This document shows, one piece after another, positions 36,247-47,929 of a stretch of 64,000 nucleotides of DNA. Position numbers and translations under genes: made by a program. Origin of the DNA: Linnemannia schmuckeri (taxonomy: Eukaryota > Mortierellomycota > Mortierellomycetes > Mortierellales > Mortierellaceae). The notes under the pieces were generated by a model. The model was not told the DNA's origin, did not search any database, and worked only from the letters and a program-made list of their open reading frames with translations. How positions within the stretch are numbered: position 1 is the stretch's first letter; each line of letters starts with the position of its first letter. The stretch is taken from assembly GCA_029449235.1 (NCBI GenBank), contig JANATG010000011.1, forward strand, positions 1,890,001-1,954,000, read 5' to 3'.

Positions 36247-37194
36247 TTATTGCTGCTGAAGGGCCTCCCATTGCGCTGGCGTAAATGATTTCTACAATAG
36301 CAACAAAAAAAAGACACCAAACAACATTAGAACCACATACTCTACAGACATCAATCACTTGTCCTCCAATGGACAAAAAATAGGACAACATACCTGGGAG
36401 AAGGCATGGACGAGTGCGATCTGATCCTTGAGAGCCTCGTTCACCATACGGTGCTTCTGGAGGGTCGACTTGCCCTCAAACATGGGCGACACAATCTTGA
36501 TCTCAAAGTTCTGTCCGCATCCGCCTACCAACAATACGAATCCCATAGAGAAAGAAAAAGAAGAGAAGAGAAACGACAGGGTTAAATAACTAATGAAAAA
36601 GCCCTAAAAAAAAACGACCTGGCTGAGTAAAAGTTGCAGCAGGTTGGGGCGAGGAAGGTGCTCATTTTTGGGATCAATTTCTGGGCTGTGCCACCATGTC
36701 CCTTCCCTCCCATTCTCCTTTCAGATCCCTTATTTTCCTCCCACAGACACACATCACACCCTTCCTCCAATACCCTTTCTCGCTTGCCTGCTCTCTGTTA
36801 TCACACCATTCTCACACACACAGTCATAGTCCGCCTGCGCATCGATCTGATAAGCACTCACTATCACCACTCAGAGGAAAAAATCCTTCACACACACACA
36901 CACCCATGCCTCCAATTGAGCAATATAAAACTTCTCACTTACCAGAGATATCCTTGCCCTCCTGTTATCACATAGACACACAAGACAAGAAAAAAGAAAC
37001 AAGAAGGAATGAGTTACGGAAGCGATGTAGACTTTTGACACCACACACCAGTCAAGGAATGAGCAAAGTAGTGGTCCAGTCTATTCCTGAGTAAAAAAGG
37101 TGTTGTTGACCCTTACGACATGAGTGGCGCCGAGCTTGGTGTTGCATGCCTCGGTGAGGGATTCGATCGTAACGGAAGTAACTGGAGTGCTCAT
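36247..37194 (-). CDS. BOLA2: BolA-like protein (BolA2/Fra2 type)
   Basis: Partner of monothiol glutaredoxins in cytosolic iron-sulfur cluster handling and iron signalling. 90 residues from four exons: 37194-37117, 36961-36943, 36524-36394 and 36291-36247. Exon 2 codes only six complete residues. The protein reads MSTPVTSVTIESLTEACNTK, then GGCGQNFEIKIVSP (Cys35), MFEGKSTLQKHRMVNEALKD, and ends HAFSQKSFTPAQWEALQQQ. The GxCGxxFE, KHRxV and VHAFSxKxxTPxQW blocks are the BolA family signature. The short length and lack of a presequence favour the cytosolic BolA2/Fra2 group. A run of 38 A lies 90 bases upstream of the start. Confidence 0.93.
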
Positions 37195-37281
37195 GGCTGC
37201 TTGTCTATGTGTCCTGTGATGTTGTCGGCGATGTTGATGTAAACAGAAGAGAGGGGAAGAAATAAAAAAGAAAAAAAGAAA

Positions 37282-37322
<41 letters not shown>

Positions 37323-37559
37323 CGGGCCAGATAGAATAAAGCAGAACCCAGGTAGAACTCTAAAGCTCAAAGTGGATCGCGTTCTTCCCTTCTTTTTTTA
37401 TGCCGCTTCAATTTGTCAGTTTTGCAACTCGTAACTTTCCGAACTGAATCTTTTTTTTATTCGTTTTTCCGCTCCACTTCCTTTCACTGTCGCTCGTCTG
37501 CTTCGGCGCTTTGTTGCCTGAAGTAGAAGACGATATTTCGGTCATTCAGACAAGTGTTA
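37195..37559. other. Promoter of the BolA gene with A38 tract
   Basis: Between the Ku70 stop and the BolA start, both on the minus strand. It holds an uninterrupted A run at 37284-37321 (T38 on the coding strand), 90 bases from the ATG, placed like a poly(dA:dT) nucleosome-excluding element. Confidence 0.6.
37284..37321. repeat. Poly(A) tract, 38 bases
   Basis: Uninterrupted A run in the BolA promoter region, preceded by an A-rich AAAG/AAAT stretch from 37261. Confidence 0.95.
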
Positions 37560-40364
37560 TCACCTGTTGGCAAAATACTGCTGCACCTTCTCAACCAGCT
37601 CGGCCTTCTTGCCCGAGCCAGATTCTCCAACAGACTGCAGGAAATCCTTCAATGTCGCCACCGTCACCTATTACAATACAACAACCAGAATTAAAATATC
37701 AGTTCTCTTTCTCGGTTAACATTGATCACAAACGAACAAATTCTTCTGTAAATTTCGTCTACTGTACCTTGTTCAGCTGGTCGTTGTCGTACTTCTCCCT
37801 CATGTCCTGCTGCAACGCTACGCCGCCCGATGGACCTGGCCGCGCCCGTTTGGCAGCCGCTACAGACGACTGATCCGACGGTACCTATTTTTCAATCGGT
37901 AATAAGAACATATCGATTAGTCGACCACACAAAACCACGTAACAAATACGGGAACAAAAAATCAAGACGAAATTATATATACCGATTCAGCAGAAGGAGT
38001 GGCTCCTTCTGGCAGCTCTGCTGTCGCTGCCACATCTTTAAAGTGCTGAATGTATGCACCCGCTCGCTAATAACATGTCAAGTCAAGCCAAGAAAATAAT
38101 CAATCAGTGCCATTGACAGTTCAGAACAAGTGTGTAAACGTTAAGTATCTGCAGAGAACGTAACGTACATCGTAGATTTGCTGCGTCTTGGGAAGAGTCT
38201 TGTCGTCAATGTCCATGTCGGTCTGGTTCAGGGCCGTGGCTTGAAGGACTTTGTAGTGTTTTTGGAGGGTTGGATTTTCATAATTGTCTGGGTGGAAGCC
38301 CCTCTTCATGTTCAGCTTAGAGATAATGGCTTTGCCAGCATTGATCAGCTCATCTGGTGGAGTGTACTCTGTCAAGATGGGAAGCGGGCGTATATCGTCA
38401 CCCCATGGCAATGGGATGAGCTGCATGCCCGGAGGCACCTCCTGGCCGTTTGCGCCCACGACTTCCATCTATTATCAACAGTAAATTAACAAACAAACAG
38501 GTCAGCACTAGTGACTAGACACAATACCTCGCTTCACAACTTATCAAACACAAGGACAACAACTGCACAAACATACCTGGGGGACGAGAGCAACGAGACG
38601 GGTGCTATAGTTGGTGCGCTGTGTGAACGAGCAGATGGCCACCTTTTCCATCTCGTGCATGGCAATCAACAGCGAAGAGAACGCCCGGGTGCTTCCTTCA
38701 TACGACAACTCGTCTGGATACAGGAACATAGAATGGGTGAGATTGTGATACATCTTCAGAGCAGTCTTGGGCTTGAATCCAATCAAAGCCAAGGCTGGAG
38801 GACCAAACGTCTTCATCGACACAACCTCGTCCTTTTCAAAGATGACCTTTTGGCCTCCAAACTCCCAGTAGTACTTGATATCGGCCGCTGTGAGGTACTG
38901 AGTTGTGTCAGCACAGATCCAGCTGGTGACCGTTTCAACCTCCCGGACCGCTTCGCCCAGTGTGTAGACATTCCTGTGAAGACCCTTCGACTGTGTCGAG
39001 ACAAGATTGTATCCCTTGACCCCGATTTCCAGATTGGGAGATAGTTTGAATGGTATGTTGAAGAGTGAGCGTTTCTTGACCTCCTTGCGTCGGACACGTT
39101 GAAGGAGCTCTCCCAGTTTGGCTGTCGTCTGTTCTTCCTGACTCTGGCCCTCCTCATCATCATCCACGGAATCCAGCAAGATATCCTATGTAAAAGAGAG
39201 CATGGTGGCATTAAAGACGAGCTATCGATTTCAGAAGAGTCATGACAAAACAACAAGCAATAGCAAGATCCTATGTATACCTTGTAAAAGTTCTTGCGGT
39301 TGAACTTTTCCATGGGCTTGTCCATATCAAAAAGCTCAATCTTGATACCAAACTCCTGAAGATCCTTGGCACGGACCTTGGACGCACTCCTCAGACTGAT
39401 GTCGCTCGAGTGTGGGTCATCCTCGTTCGTGAACAGAAACAATCGCTTCGATCCGATCCTTTGTGCGCTACACAACAGCAAAATAGTAAAAAACACCATT
39501 CGTTATTAATAACCTGGCACGATTTGTGACCTTGTTCCTTTTATGACAGACGGACCAAATTGCTTTTTTGTACCTTCCACCAAACATATTTGTAGCAGTC
39601 CAAAATATCTCTCCGAGCGTGTAATCCCCATTACTTGTCCCAAACTCTTCGTCAAAGTTGGTCCTCTCTAAGAAGTAAAGAGTTTTCGAAACAAAAGATG
39701 TCCAGTCAATTTTTTACGTGCTCCTCAAATGACACCCAAGCGTGTTGGGAAGTAAACGAGGACGATATAAAGACAAACTTACGTTCTTCGATGGCTTCCA
39801 GCTGCTGGATCTTGCCTACATCTGGGACATCCAGGTCCTGGAGCACGTAAATGTGTGCAAAGTTGTTTGCATTCTTAGCTTGTCTCTATAAATTCGTTGA
39901 TTAAATCATAAAACATCAGTCGTCGTAATAAAAGCAGATAACCTCGACCAAACAAAACAATCACCCTCCGAGGGTAGCTTACGGTGCCATAGAGAACGAC
40001 GCCGATGAGATCAGAGTCGGAACTAATAATCTTGTTGAGCTGGACCTGCTTGGCGCACTTGATAGCCGTATAGAAGGGGATATCCCCTTCTTCATCTGGT
40101 TGAAGCATGGCTGGTGAGCAGTCGATCACAAACAGGATGCTGTCTCTGCTGCTCCATTGTGTCTATCGAATAAGAGTCAACATAGCGTTAGTTCTTACGC
40201 TTCAGTGTCTTCTTTCCAACGTCGGTTTTGACGCGCTTTAGTTTCCTGCGTGAGAATGCATGTCGTTTCGGTTTTACCTCCTGGGCATCGGTGAGAATGT
40301 TGTCGTCGAGATCCTCATCCCCGTCGTCTTCATTCCTGTTCCTCCAGCTTGATGACGCTGACAT
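37560..40364 (-). CDS. KU70: Ku70, DNA-end-binding subunit of the NHEJ machinery
   Basis: Forms with Ku80 the ring that binds DNA double-strand ends and telomeres. 622 residues from ten exons: 40364-40278, 40162-39983, 39885-39783, 39667-39574, 39467-39281, 39185-38577, 38468-38169, 38066-37983, 37884-37768 and 37667-37560. The von Willebrand A-like domain spans about residues 33-240 (SRDSILFVIDCSPAMLQ, NNFAHIYVLQDLDVPDVGKI, KRLFLFTNEDDPH). The Ku core beta-barrel follows (KLGELLQRVRRKEVKKRSLF, ALALIGFKPK, RTNYSTRLVALVPQ). The helical C-terminal arm includes IISKLNMKRGFHPDNYENP. A C-terminal SAP DNA-binding domain starts at residue 588 (VTVATLKDFLQSVGESGSGK). Length matches Ku70 (600-640), and the SAP domain distinguishes it from Ku80. 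Confidence 0.96.
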
Positions 40365-41016
40365 TGCTTGTTAAAAAAAAGGGGAGCGGTAAAAGTTTTC
40401 TTGTCGTGTAAGGAAATGTGCGTTTGTAAGTGGGCGAGTGAGTGAGTGGTGGCAACAGGTAGGTGATGAGAGGAAGAGAGGGGAAAAAGGAGTCAAGAAA
40501 AGTGAGCGCTGTTCGACCTTTTATTTCAACCGAGAGTTTGAAAAAAAATGGTGGCAAAATGATTTCATTCGTCTTGGGTCAGGGTCTACACTCCGTATGT
40601 GAACACGAGCAAAGGCAAGAATGGAGTTTCTCCCACGCAGCCGCGATTTTTTATAATTTTTTGAATGTGCTTTTATGCGCTTGAGTGTGTGTGAGTGTGC
40701 TTGCTGGCTGCCAAAGTAAAGATAAAAGCTATGGAAAATACATATGGAACTTTTTGAAGAGTAATAAAAAGCAAAAGGAATAGATAGAGGATAGAAAGCA
40801 AAATGGGATGGCAAAAGGTAAAATCAAAATGAAGACAAGGAAAGTATGGCACCTTCATCTTTTGCCTGCTACGCAGAAACTCATTGCGGAAGGGAGGTTC
40901 AAGGCATTATAAGCCAGATGGTAAACAAAGAGAAATGACAGAGAGAAAAGTAAAGCGAGAAAGTGACACCTCTCTCATCTTGGACCCAGGGATAGTAAGG
41001 AAGAAGGGATTCTCGC
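40365..41016. other. Intergenic, Ku70 promoter and 3' region of the zinc-finger gene
   Basis: Both flanking genes are on the minus strand. AT-rich, no gene and no strong motif recognised. Confidence 0.55.
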
Positions 41017-43028
41017 TTAGATCTCAAAGTCATTCTGGGATGTCGTGATATAATGACCCAACTTGGCGATCCACTCGGCATCGCACTCGGCTTCAACGGG
41101 TCCACCCTGCTGCTGCGGTCCTGGGATAGGCTGACTCTGGTTCTGGCCCTGGCTCTGGCTCTGAATCTGATACTGGTTCTCATCAGGATTGTTGTTGTTG
41201 CTTGGGGTCATGTTGTTGTGGAGTGGCTGCCAGATGCTGATGGGAGCCATCCAGGGAGGACGAAGAGTGCCAGTTGGTCGGACTGCAGCTGCTGCTGCTG
41301 CAAGATCAGGGTCAAACATGCCATACTCATTGTAGTGCGGAAGCAGGTCAAAGATATCGCGGTGTTGGACGGGATGGCCTCCATCGGAAGGGAATCCAGG
41401 CGGCGGGTAAGAGATACCCATTCGTCGCTGGCGTCGCATTGGGAGAGGCATCGGCTGCTGCAGCGGTCCTTGGTGCATAAATTCGTGAGGATCGTTCGAC
41501 AAGGGTGAGGCAAAGACCTGTTGAGGATACTGTGCAGTAGCTGGGTTGGTCATGTCCATTGCCATGCTCATGCTCATGCCCATAGGTTCAGCGTAGAAGA
41601 ATCCCTGCTTGAGGCCGTCCATCCTAGGAGGCAGCCGCAACTCTGAAGGTCCATCCATGTAGGTCGAGATGCAAGGATCAGACATAGCTCTGGCACGGTC
41701 CATTTTGGAGTAGTCGGCAAGCTGTTGAGCAGGGGTTGCAGTTCCTGAAGTTGGATGCGAAGTTGACGTGGGCGCAGTGCAGTTCTGATTCTGGTGATTG
41801 CTAAGCATCTGGGCGAGCATCTGATGAGGGAACTGACCGAGGACCTGAGTAGGGATCTGATTGGGCACCTGAGCGGGGACTGGTGGCGACTGATTGGGTG
41901 GCAGTGGGGCGGCGGCGGGAGTCTTGCGGAAGAGGGATGGCGAAAGAGGGACGCGAGCTTCCTCCGGGTGGTGGATAAAAGTGCAGCGGTCGTTGTATTT
42001 GCAGAAACCCTGAGACTGGAAGCTGGTGCAGAGCTGAGTTTTGTAGCGAGGGTGGCGGTTTACATGCTGGAGCTCTGCGACGGAGTGAGCGAACTGGCAG
42101 TTGTCTCCGTATCTGTCCGAAGGCGATCAGAGTAGAATGGTAGGTGATTGATGAAGAAATAGATCAGTAGCCATTCATTATTCAGAGTTGTCCATAGTTA
42201 CCCATTGTTCATATGATTGCGCACTCTTTCTTCGTTCATGCAGCTTAAACGATTATCACTTTCTGACGGTCTTGTCTCTTTGAAGGAGAGCCAGAATTGT
42301 GAATGAGTTGTCTTCCTACTGAAGCACAAATGACAGCAACATCATGACAAACCTCTTGATATTTTACACAATGAGTTCACTGATGGCTCACTTGACAACA
42401 TTTTTTCTTGGAGTTGTGAGTGAGATACTTACTTGCACACCAGGCCAGAGTGAACAGAAATGCACAGCTCAGTCTTGTACAGCTCGGCCTTCTTGTTGTT
42501 CTCGCTTGAACCACGGCGCGGCCCTCGGGTACCTTTCTTGCTCGATGGGTCACCGTTTTGGTTAGCAGCAGAAGCACTCGAAGTAGCTGCTGTGGTGGCT
42601 GAGCCAGCTTGAGTGATGTCACAAGAAGAAGAAACAGCCTGAGCACGGTCTTCGCCCAAAAGCTGCTCAGTTGAAGGACCAGCAGTGCACCAGGTACGGA
42701 CAATAGTCTCGTGGTCATCTGAACAAAGCTCAGACTCCACGGGCGAAGGCGGGTTGACACTGAAGAGGACCGAGACACCGCTTCCGAGCTCCATTGTGGT
42801 GTCTGACAAGAAGGAAGGTGTGCCGAGTTCCGAGTTCAAAGGCTTGGTGGCTCCGATGAGACGAGTCGAGATTTCAGGGACGGCCACAGGGTAGGGTGCT
42901 ACCAAGATCAGGCGACTGGGTGGGTACTGGCGAAGAGTTGTAGCAGTGCGCGGGATAATGTGAGGAGGGTGCTGTTGATTATGATGTTGGTGATGTTGGT
43001 TGAATGGGTGGTTGCCGAAGTAGTCCAT
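41017..43028 (-). CDS. Tandem CCCH zinc-finger RNA-binding protein (TIS11/tristetraprolin type)
   Basis: Post-transcriptional regulator that binds AU-rich elements in mRNA 3' ends and promotes decay; fungal members include Cth1/Cth2. 563 residues from two exons, 43028-42433 and 42112-41017. The two fingers are canonical C-x8-C-x5-C-x3-H: Cys189, 198, 204, His208, and Cys227, 236, 242, His246. Each is led in by the RNA-base-contacting YKTxLC motif (LYKTELC, RYKTQLC), and 18 residues lie between His208 and Cys227, as in tristetraprolin. The intron falls within finger 1, between Cys198 and Cys204. The 185-residue N-terminus is His/Gln then Ser/Thr-rich. The C-terminus is rich in Met, Pro and Gln (VPNQIPTQVLGQ), consistent with deadenylase recruitment. 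Confidence 0.93.
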
Positions 43029-44355
43029 GGTTATGACTATTAACGGATGTATTATAGAGACGACGATTGTGTGTGAAGAGGATGGATGAGTGTGGATGTT
43101 ATGCCTGTATGAGTATATGTGGTTTTTTCTTTGTGATTGTGATTGATAGTGCGTTAAGTATGAGTGTTGACAATGAAACGTGAAGATAAAAGAAGAAAGA
43201 AGAGATGGCAATGAAATATGTCGGTTGAGAGAGAGAAAGGGAATGTGGCGGAGTCGAGAAGGGCTTGTGCGTGTCGTCTCTCTTTGTGTGTGTGAGGAGG
43301 AGAGGAGAAAGAAAAGAGAGACGAAAAAGATACGAAAGGAGAAGAGGTGTAAATATATAGCAGAAGAGAAGCCGCAAGGAAAATAATGTATAGAAGATTT
43401 GTTAATGAATACCATGTCAAGGGTGTTCAGCAATAGAAGTAACAAAGAGTGTTCAGCACAAGGGGAGAGTGAGGTAGACGATGCGAAGAAGACGAATAGA
43501 AAAGTTTTTTTTATCAGTGTGTGAACCATCAGTGACCATGACCATATTAATCTCTCTGTTTATGCATTCCACAAGGGCAAATGCAAGCCTTTACTTATGC
43601 GCTTGTTGTTTACCTTGGCGGCTTTGCTCTTTTGCTAACTCGAGGAATGAAATGAGAATGAGAATGAATAGAAAGCAAAAAGGGAAAGAAGAGAATGCCC
43701 AATGGAATGCCGAACAAAGGAACGAGTGTGCGTGAAAATGCAAAGGAACAGGATAGACCGTGCTTGGTGATGGTTGTTATAGAGGATCGTGGCAAGCGAC
43801 AAAGGATGGAGGACAGCCAAACAAACGAAACAAAAGCACAGGCACAGTCAATGGGCAAAGCCAAATTTCGAGTAGATTACGCGAGGCGCACGTGACCCTT
43901 TACCTGACATGGCTGTCGGAGCAGGGTCCAAAAAGGGAACAAGAACACCCTTGCAACACGGTCATTAAGAGATAAGTCAAAAGAGAAGAGCAAAAAAAAA
44001 AATCTTTCATGCAAGGTGGAACATCTTCAACAACCTGGTGACCATCCCGCATCCTCGCCTCATCAGTACTCACTTCTTTTGCTTGACTTGAACAACAATT
44101 GGGTGTCGAGTCAAGTCGAGTCGAGGCGAGTCTCTTTTTTTATCTTGCCTTGACGCCATGGGTCCTTTATTTCTTCTTTCTTCCTTCTACTTTCTTCTTC
44201 TCTTATTATCCTTCATAAACACACTCCATCCTTTCACATACACTTCTACATTTGTTCCCACGACCAACTTTTCTTCTTCATAAATACACGCATATACATA
44301 TATACACATAAGAACAAACAACAACAAGAACAACAACAAACAAAACAGATTAAAA
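43029..44355. other. Divergent promoter region
   Basis: Upstream DNA of the zinc-finger gene (-) and the unrecognised gene at 44356 (+). Purine-rich on the plus strand at 43140-43380 (pyrimidine-rich leader of the minus-strand gene). No gene recognised. Confidence 0.55.
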
Positions 44356-45601
44356 ATGGACGAGTTGATATTCCCACAACCAGCACCGGCTCCCCTCATC
44401 CTCCCACGCCGCCTCTCGGCAGTCCACAGCAACTTGCGCAACCAAAAGAGTCGCCAGCAACGACTCCAACAGCTCGGCGAACTCGGCTCCGACGACCTCT
44501 TTCTCGGCGGCAATGAATACACTCACACCTACTACTACCCCACTTCCACCCTCCCACACTCCTCTTCTCCAATTACAGCAACATTATCACCATCAGCAGC
44601 AGGTGCAGCACAGACCAGCGCTCCATCAGCCGTCTTTGCTTTTGGAGGAGATCGTGCCAAGGACGGCTTTATCACCGCCACCGCATTCAACCCACCCCAG
44701 AAATTCGCAGCCTCAGGTGGACCTGTCGGGATCGTCTACAGCGATGGAACCATCCATGGACCCACTCTTGCAACAATCCGAGGCCAGACGAGTCGACGAC
44801 ACTCGGTTGCCAGTGGGTCTCCTTGGACGACTATTCCGCCCAAACATGCTCTTCATATGCCGATTATGAAGGTCAACCCGGAGATCTGGAGGAGTGAGAA
44901 TCATCAACGAGAGATTCACCGGTTGTTGCATGAGGGTCGGGAGGAGGAAGTGATGAGACGACGTAATATTAAAGGGGTTATGGATACGAGTGAGGAAGGG
45001 GATGAGGAAGAAAATAATGCAGATATGTCCGGTGTTGTTATGACTATGGATCTCGGAGGATTCAAGGCCTCGGAGGATCGTGAGAAGGTACTTTAGCATC
45101 TTTATCGACCGTTTAGGGATGCGAATGCATGATTTTGATTTATCTTTCTGTATCTACTCACAAACACTATTTTTTTTTATCTCCATCAAATAGGAGCGGG
45201 TGCGCGAGGAGGTGATGAAGGAATGGACACGGACAGTCCAACAACAACAACAGGCCGAAGACCTCCTTCGACGACGAAGCTGGCCCGGGTTTGTCCAAGC
45301 ACAGCAGCAGGACCAGACATGGCGATTCCAGTCTGGACAACTGTCTCTGGATCAACAGCAACAGCTCTTGCAGCGTTATCATCAATTCCAGCAGCAACAG
45401 CAACAAGCGCAACAACAGCAGCACCAGCAACAGACACCAAACCAATTGCCACCTCCAGGAATGCAGCACCGTTCATCCCTTGATGGCAGCGCTCGTGGTC
45501 TCTATGGACAGGGACCACTGGACATTGGACGGTGGACGTCTTCTGGAGGAAGTGGATCTACCGACGTTCGTCGGTCTTCGTTTACCGACTATCGAGGATA
45601 A
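44356..45601 (+). CDS. Unrecognised Gln-rich protein
   Basis: 379 residues from two exons, 44356-45087 and 45194-45601 (GAG-AAG then GTACTT donor; AAATAG acceptor). The start MDELIFPQPAPAPLILPRRL is the first ATG after an AT-rich leader. Visible features are a short basic/Gln segment near residue 30-40 (NQKSRQQRLQQLGELGSDDL) and a basic RRHSVASGS block. A hydrophobic-patterned middle (ALHMPIMKVNPEIWRSENHQ) and a charged helix across the splice junction (EDREKERVREEVMKEW) follow. The end is poly-Gln with PPPGMQHRSSLDG. Continuity of that charged helix across the intron supports the model. No domain is recognised; a nuclear or cytoplasmic regulatory role would be guesswork. Confidence 0.7.
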
Positions 45602-46345
45602 ATAGTTTTAGGATAGAGATGGTGTAGGAACCCTAACCTTGTTAAAGCCAGGATCGTTGGTGTCAGCGTACATTCGATTAGTTTCCATTTTGTTGCCTTG
45701 AAAAGGATACCATTCCTTTTTTCTTTCTTTCATTGTTATGCTAAGCAAACGCCGCTCGCTGTATTTCCTATGAAAAATAAACAGAAAAACAAAAGAATAG
45801 CCCCTCTCGTGCGACTTGCCAATAAGAATTCAGACGCGTTTCATGCATGGGCGATCGATCGAGGAGAGGAAGGACAGAAAACAAATGTATCGTTGTCTGT
45901 GTACCGCAGGCAATGACCATGTCCTGCATTGTCACAGGAAAAGCGAGTAAAGTTTTCTGTACGGTTTCGTGGTTGTCGGGCTACGGTCTTAGATGTTTTG
46001 TTTATTCTGCTGTCGTTATCTCAGTGAGGCCAAATTCGTCATGATGGGCACTAGTGATGGGATGAGTGCTGTATGAGGTTATGGGTATCCTCAGACACAT
46101 CCACCACGCAGATCATAATGAAGACACCGTTAAAGCGCCCCATTCATGGATACGCCTCCTCCAAGTTCCCATACCTATTTGTCATCATTGTTACCCAATG
46201 GGATGAATGCAAGCGGACCTTGGCTCTGGTGAGAACTGAGAAGGCAAAACTCGCGCATAAAAAGGTGAGCTTCTTTTTCCGATTTTGCCTTTTCTCTTCT
46301 TTTCTTCACTCTTCCCATTACTCATTTTCCAACAACACTATCAAC
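45602..46345. other. Intergenic, promoter of aldo-keto reductase
   Basis: No gene seen. A TATA-like CATAAAAA at 46256-46263 lies about 85 bases upstream of the aldo-keto reductase start. Confidence 0.55.
46256..46263 (+). promoter_or_regulatory. TATA-like box of the aldo-keto reductase gene
   Basis: CATAAAAA, about 85 bases before the ATG at 46346 and followed by a TC-rich leader. Confidence 0.4.
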
Positions 46346-47929
46346 ATGTCTCTCAGACGTATCGCAAAACTCAACACTGGCGCCACTATCCCTCTCTTCG
46401 GGTATGTATTCCTTGTGCTTCTCTCTCTTCAATTGCTGATCGTTAAGGGACGAACATCGCGAATTCAACTGCATGCAGACACAGAAAGACTCTCTTTCCT
46501 CTATCTCCTTGCTCGTTGTTTATCCGACGCTTTATCCGGAATCCGCTACCCGCTGCGCAGTGAACAAAATCAGGCTAAACATTCATACTCACCTATTCTC
46601 TCACATCTCACCCCTTCTTCATTCTCGTCCTTCCTCATTCACATCCTCCACCAACCAACAATAGCTTGGGAACATGGCAGAGCAAGAAGGATGTCGTCAA
46701 GAACGCCGTCAAGGTGGCCTTGGACGCTGGATACCGTCACATTGATGCCGCCTGGATCTACGGCAACGAGAAGGAAGTCGGCGAGGCCATTCGCGAATCT
46801 AACATTCCCCGTGAGGAATTGTTTGTTACTACCAAGCTCTGGAACAACTCGCATCGTTCTGAGGATGTTTTGCCTGCCTTGGAGGCTTCGTTGAAGAACC
46901 TGGGTTTGGAGTATGTTGATTTGTACTTGATGGTAAGTCCCTCTTCTTGCTTTGTTGTTTTAGGGGAGGTGGTGGGCAGGGATGGATCAATCAGATGATT
47001 GGATGGATCGAGGATGATTTATGGATAGCAGGTAGGATAGGAAAGAGAGATGAAATGGCACCAATTCGACTCCAGTAGACGTCACTCTTGTCGACGATTT
47101 CTTCTTTCGAATTCCATTTCGCTCACAATGCCGAACAACACCCAATATTGAAAAGAAAAAAAAATAATTACTAAATATCCTCCCCTCTGCTCAATCTCTC
47201 CAATAGCACTGGCCTGTCGCTTTCAAATCAGGCTCCACACCAGTCGCCAGGGATGAGGCCGGCAAGTTGATTTTTGAAGATGTCGACATCACCACCACCT
47301 ACCAGGCCATGGAGAAGCTCGTCGAGACTGGCAAGACCAAGGCCATCGGTGTTTCGAATTACTCGATCAAGAATCTCGAGAAGATCCTTGCTGTTGCCAA
47401 GATCGTCCCTGCTGTCAACCAGGTCGAGCTTCACCCCGAGAACCCTCAGTGGGAGCTCTTGGACTTCTGTAAGTCTAAGGGCATCCATGTTACAGCCTAT
47501 TCGCCTTTGGGCTCGACTGATTCTCCCTTGATCAAGCGCGATGAGGTAAGAATTTTGGATCAGTAAAAATTTTTAGTGGCGTTTTTTTTTTTTTTTTTTT
47601 TTTTTTGTCTCGGACGTAATGCATGCATACATGTTTGCTAACCTATGCTACCTCGCTCTTCCTATCAACAACAACTACAACGACAACAGATCGCGAAGAT
47701 TGCAGAAAAGCACAACACGCAAAACGCCAACGTCTTGATCGCCTGGGGCCAGCAGCGTGGAACTTCAGTGATCCCCAAATCGGTCACCGAGTCGCGCATC
47801 ATCTCCAACTTCAAGGACATTGAGCTCGACCAGGAGGACCTTGCTGCCCTTAAGGCTCTTACTGAGGGCAAGGCTCCTCATCGTTACTGCGATCCCAAGG
47901 AGTTCTGGGGCATTGAGGTCTTCAACTAA
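46346..47929 (+). CDS. Aldo-keto reductase (NADPH-dependent)
   Basis: Reduces aldehydes or ketones to alcohols with NAD(P)H in a TIM-barrel fold; the exact substrate cannot be told. 300 residues from four exons: 46346-46401, 46665-46932, 47207-47545 and 47690-47929. The full catalytic tetrad is present: Asp46 and Tyr51 in YRHIDAAWIYGNE, Lys76 in TTKLWN, and His109 at the start of exon 3 (HWPVAF). Cofactor-site blocks follow: GVSNYSIKNLEKIL, QVELHPENPQWELLDFCKSK and, near the end, GTSVIPKSVTESRI. Length and motif order are those of fungal xylose/glycerol/aldose reductase-type AKRs. Intron 3 contains 25 T in a row 36 bases after the donor. AATAAA lies at 47977-47982. Confidence 0.95.

Noticed and set aside
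42429..43529. N-terminal extension of the zinc-finger protein beyond 43028
   Set aside because: Upstream translation is Leu/Ser/Phe-rich leader sequence (HSLLLLLLNTL, SFIFTFHCQ). The ATG at 43028 starts the Asn/His/Gln-rich protein typical of this family's N-terminus.
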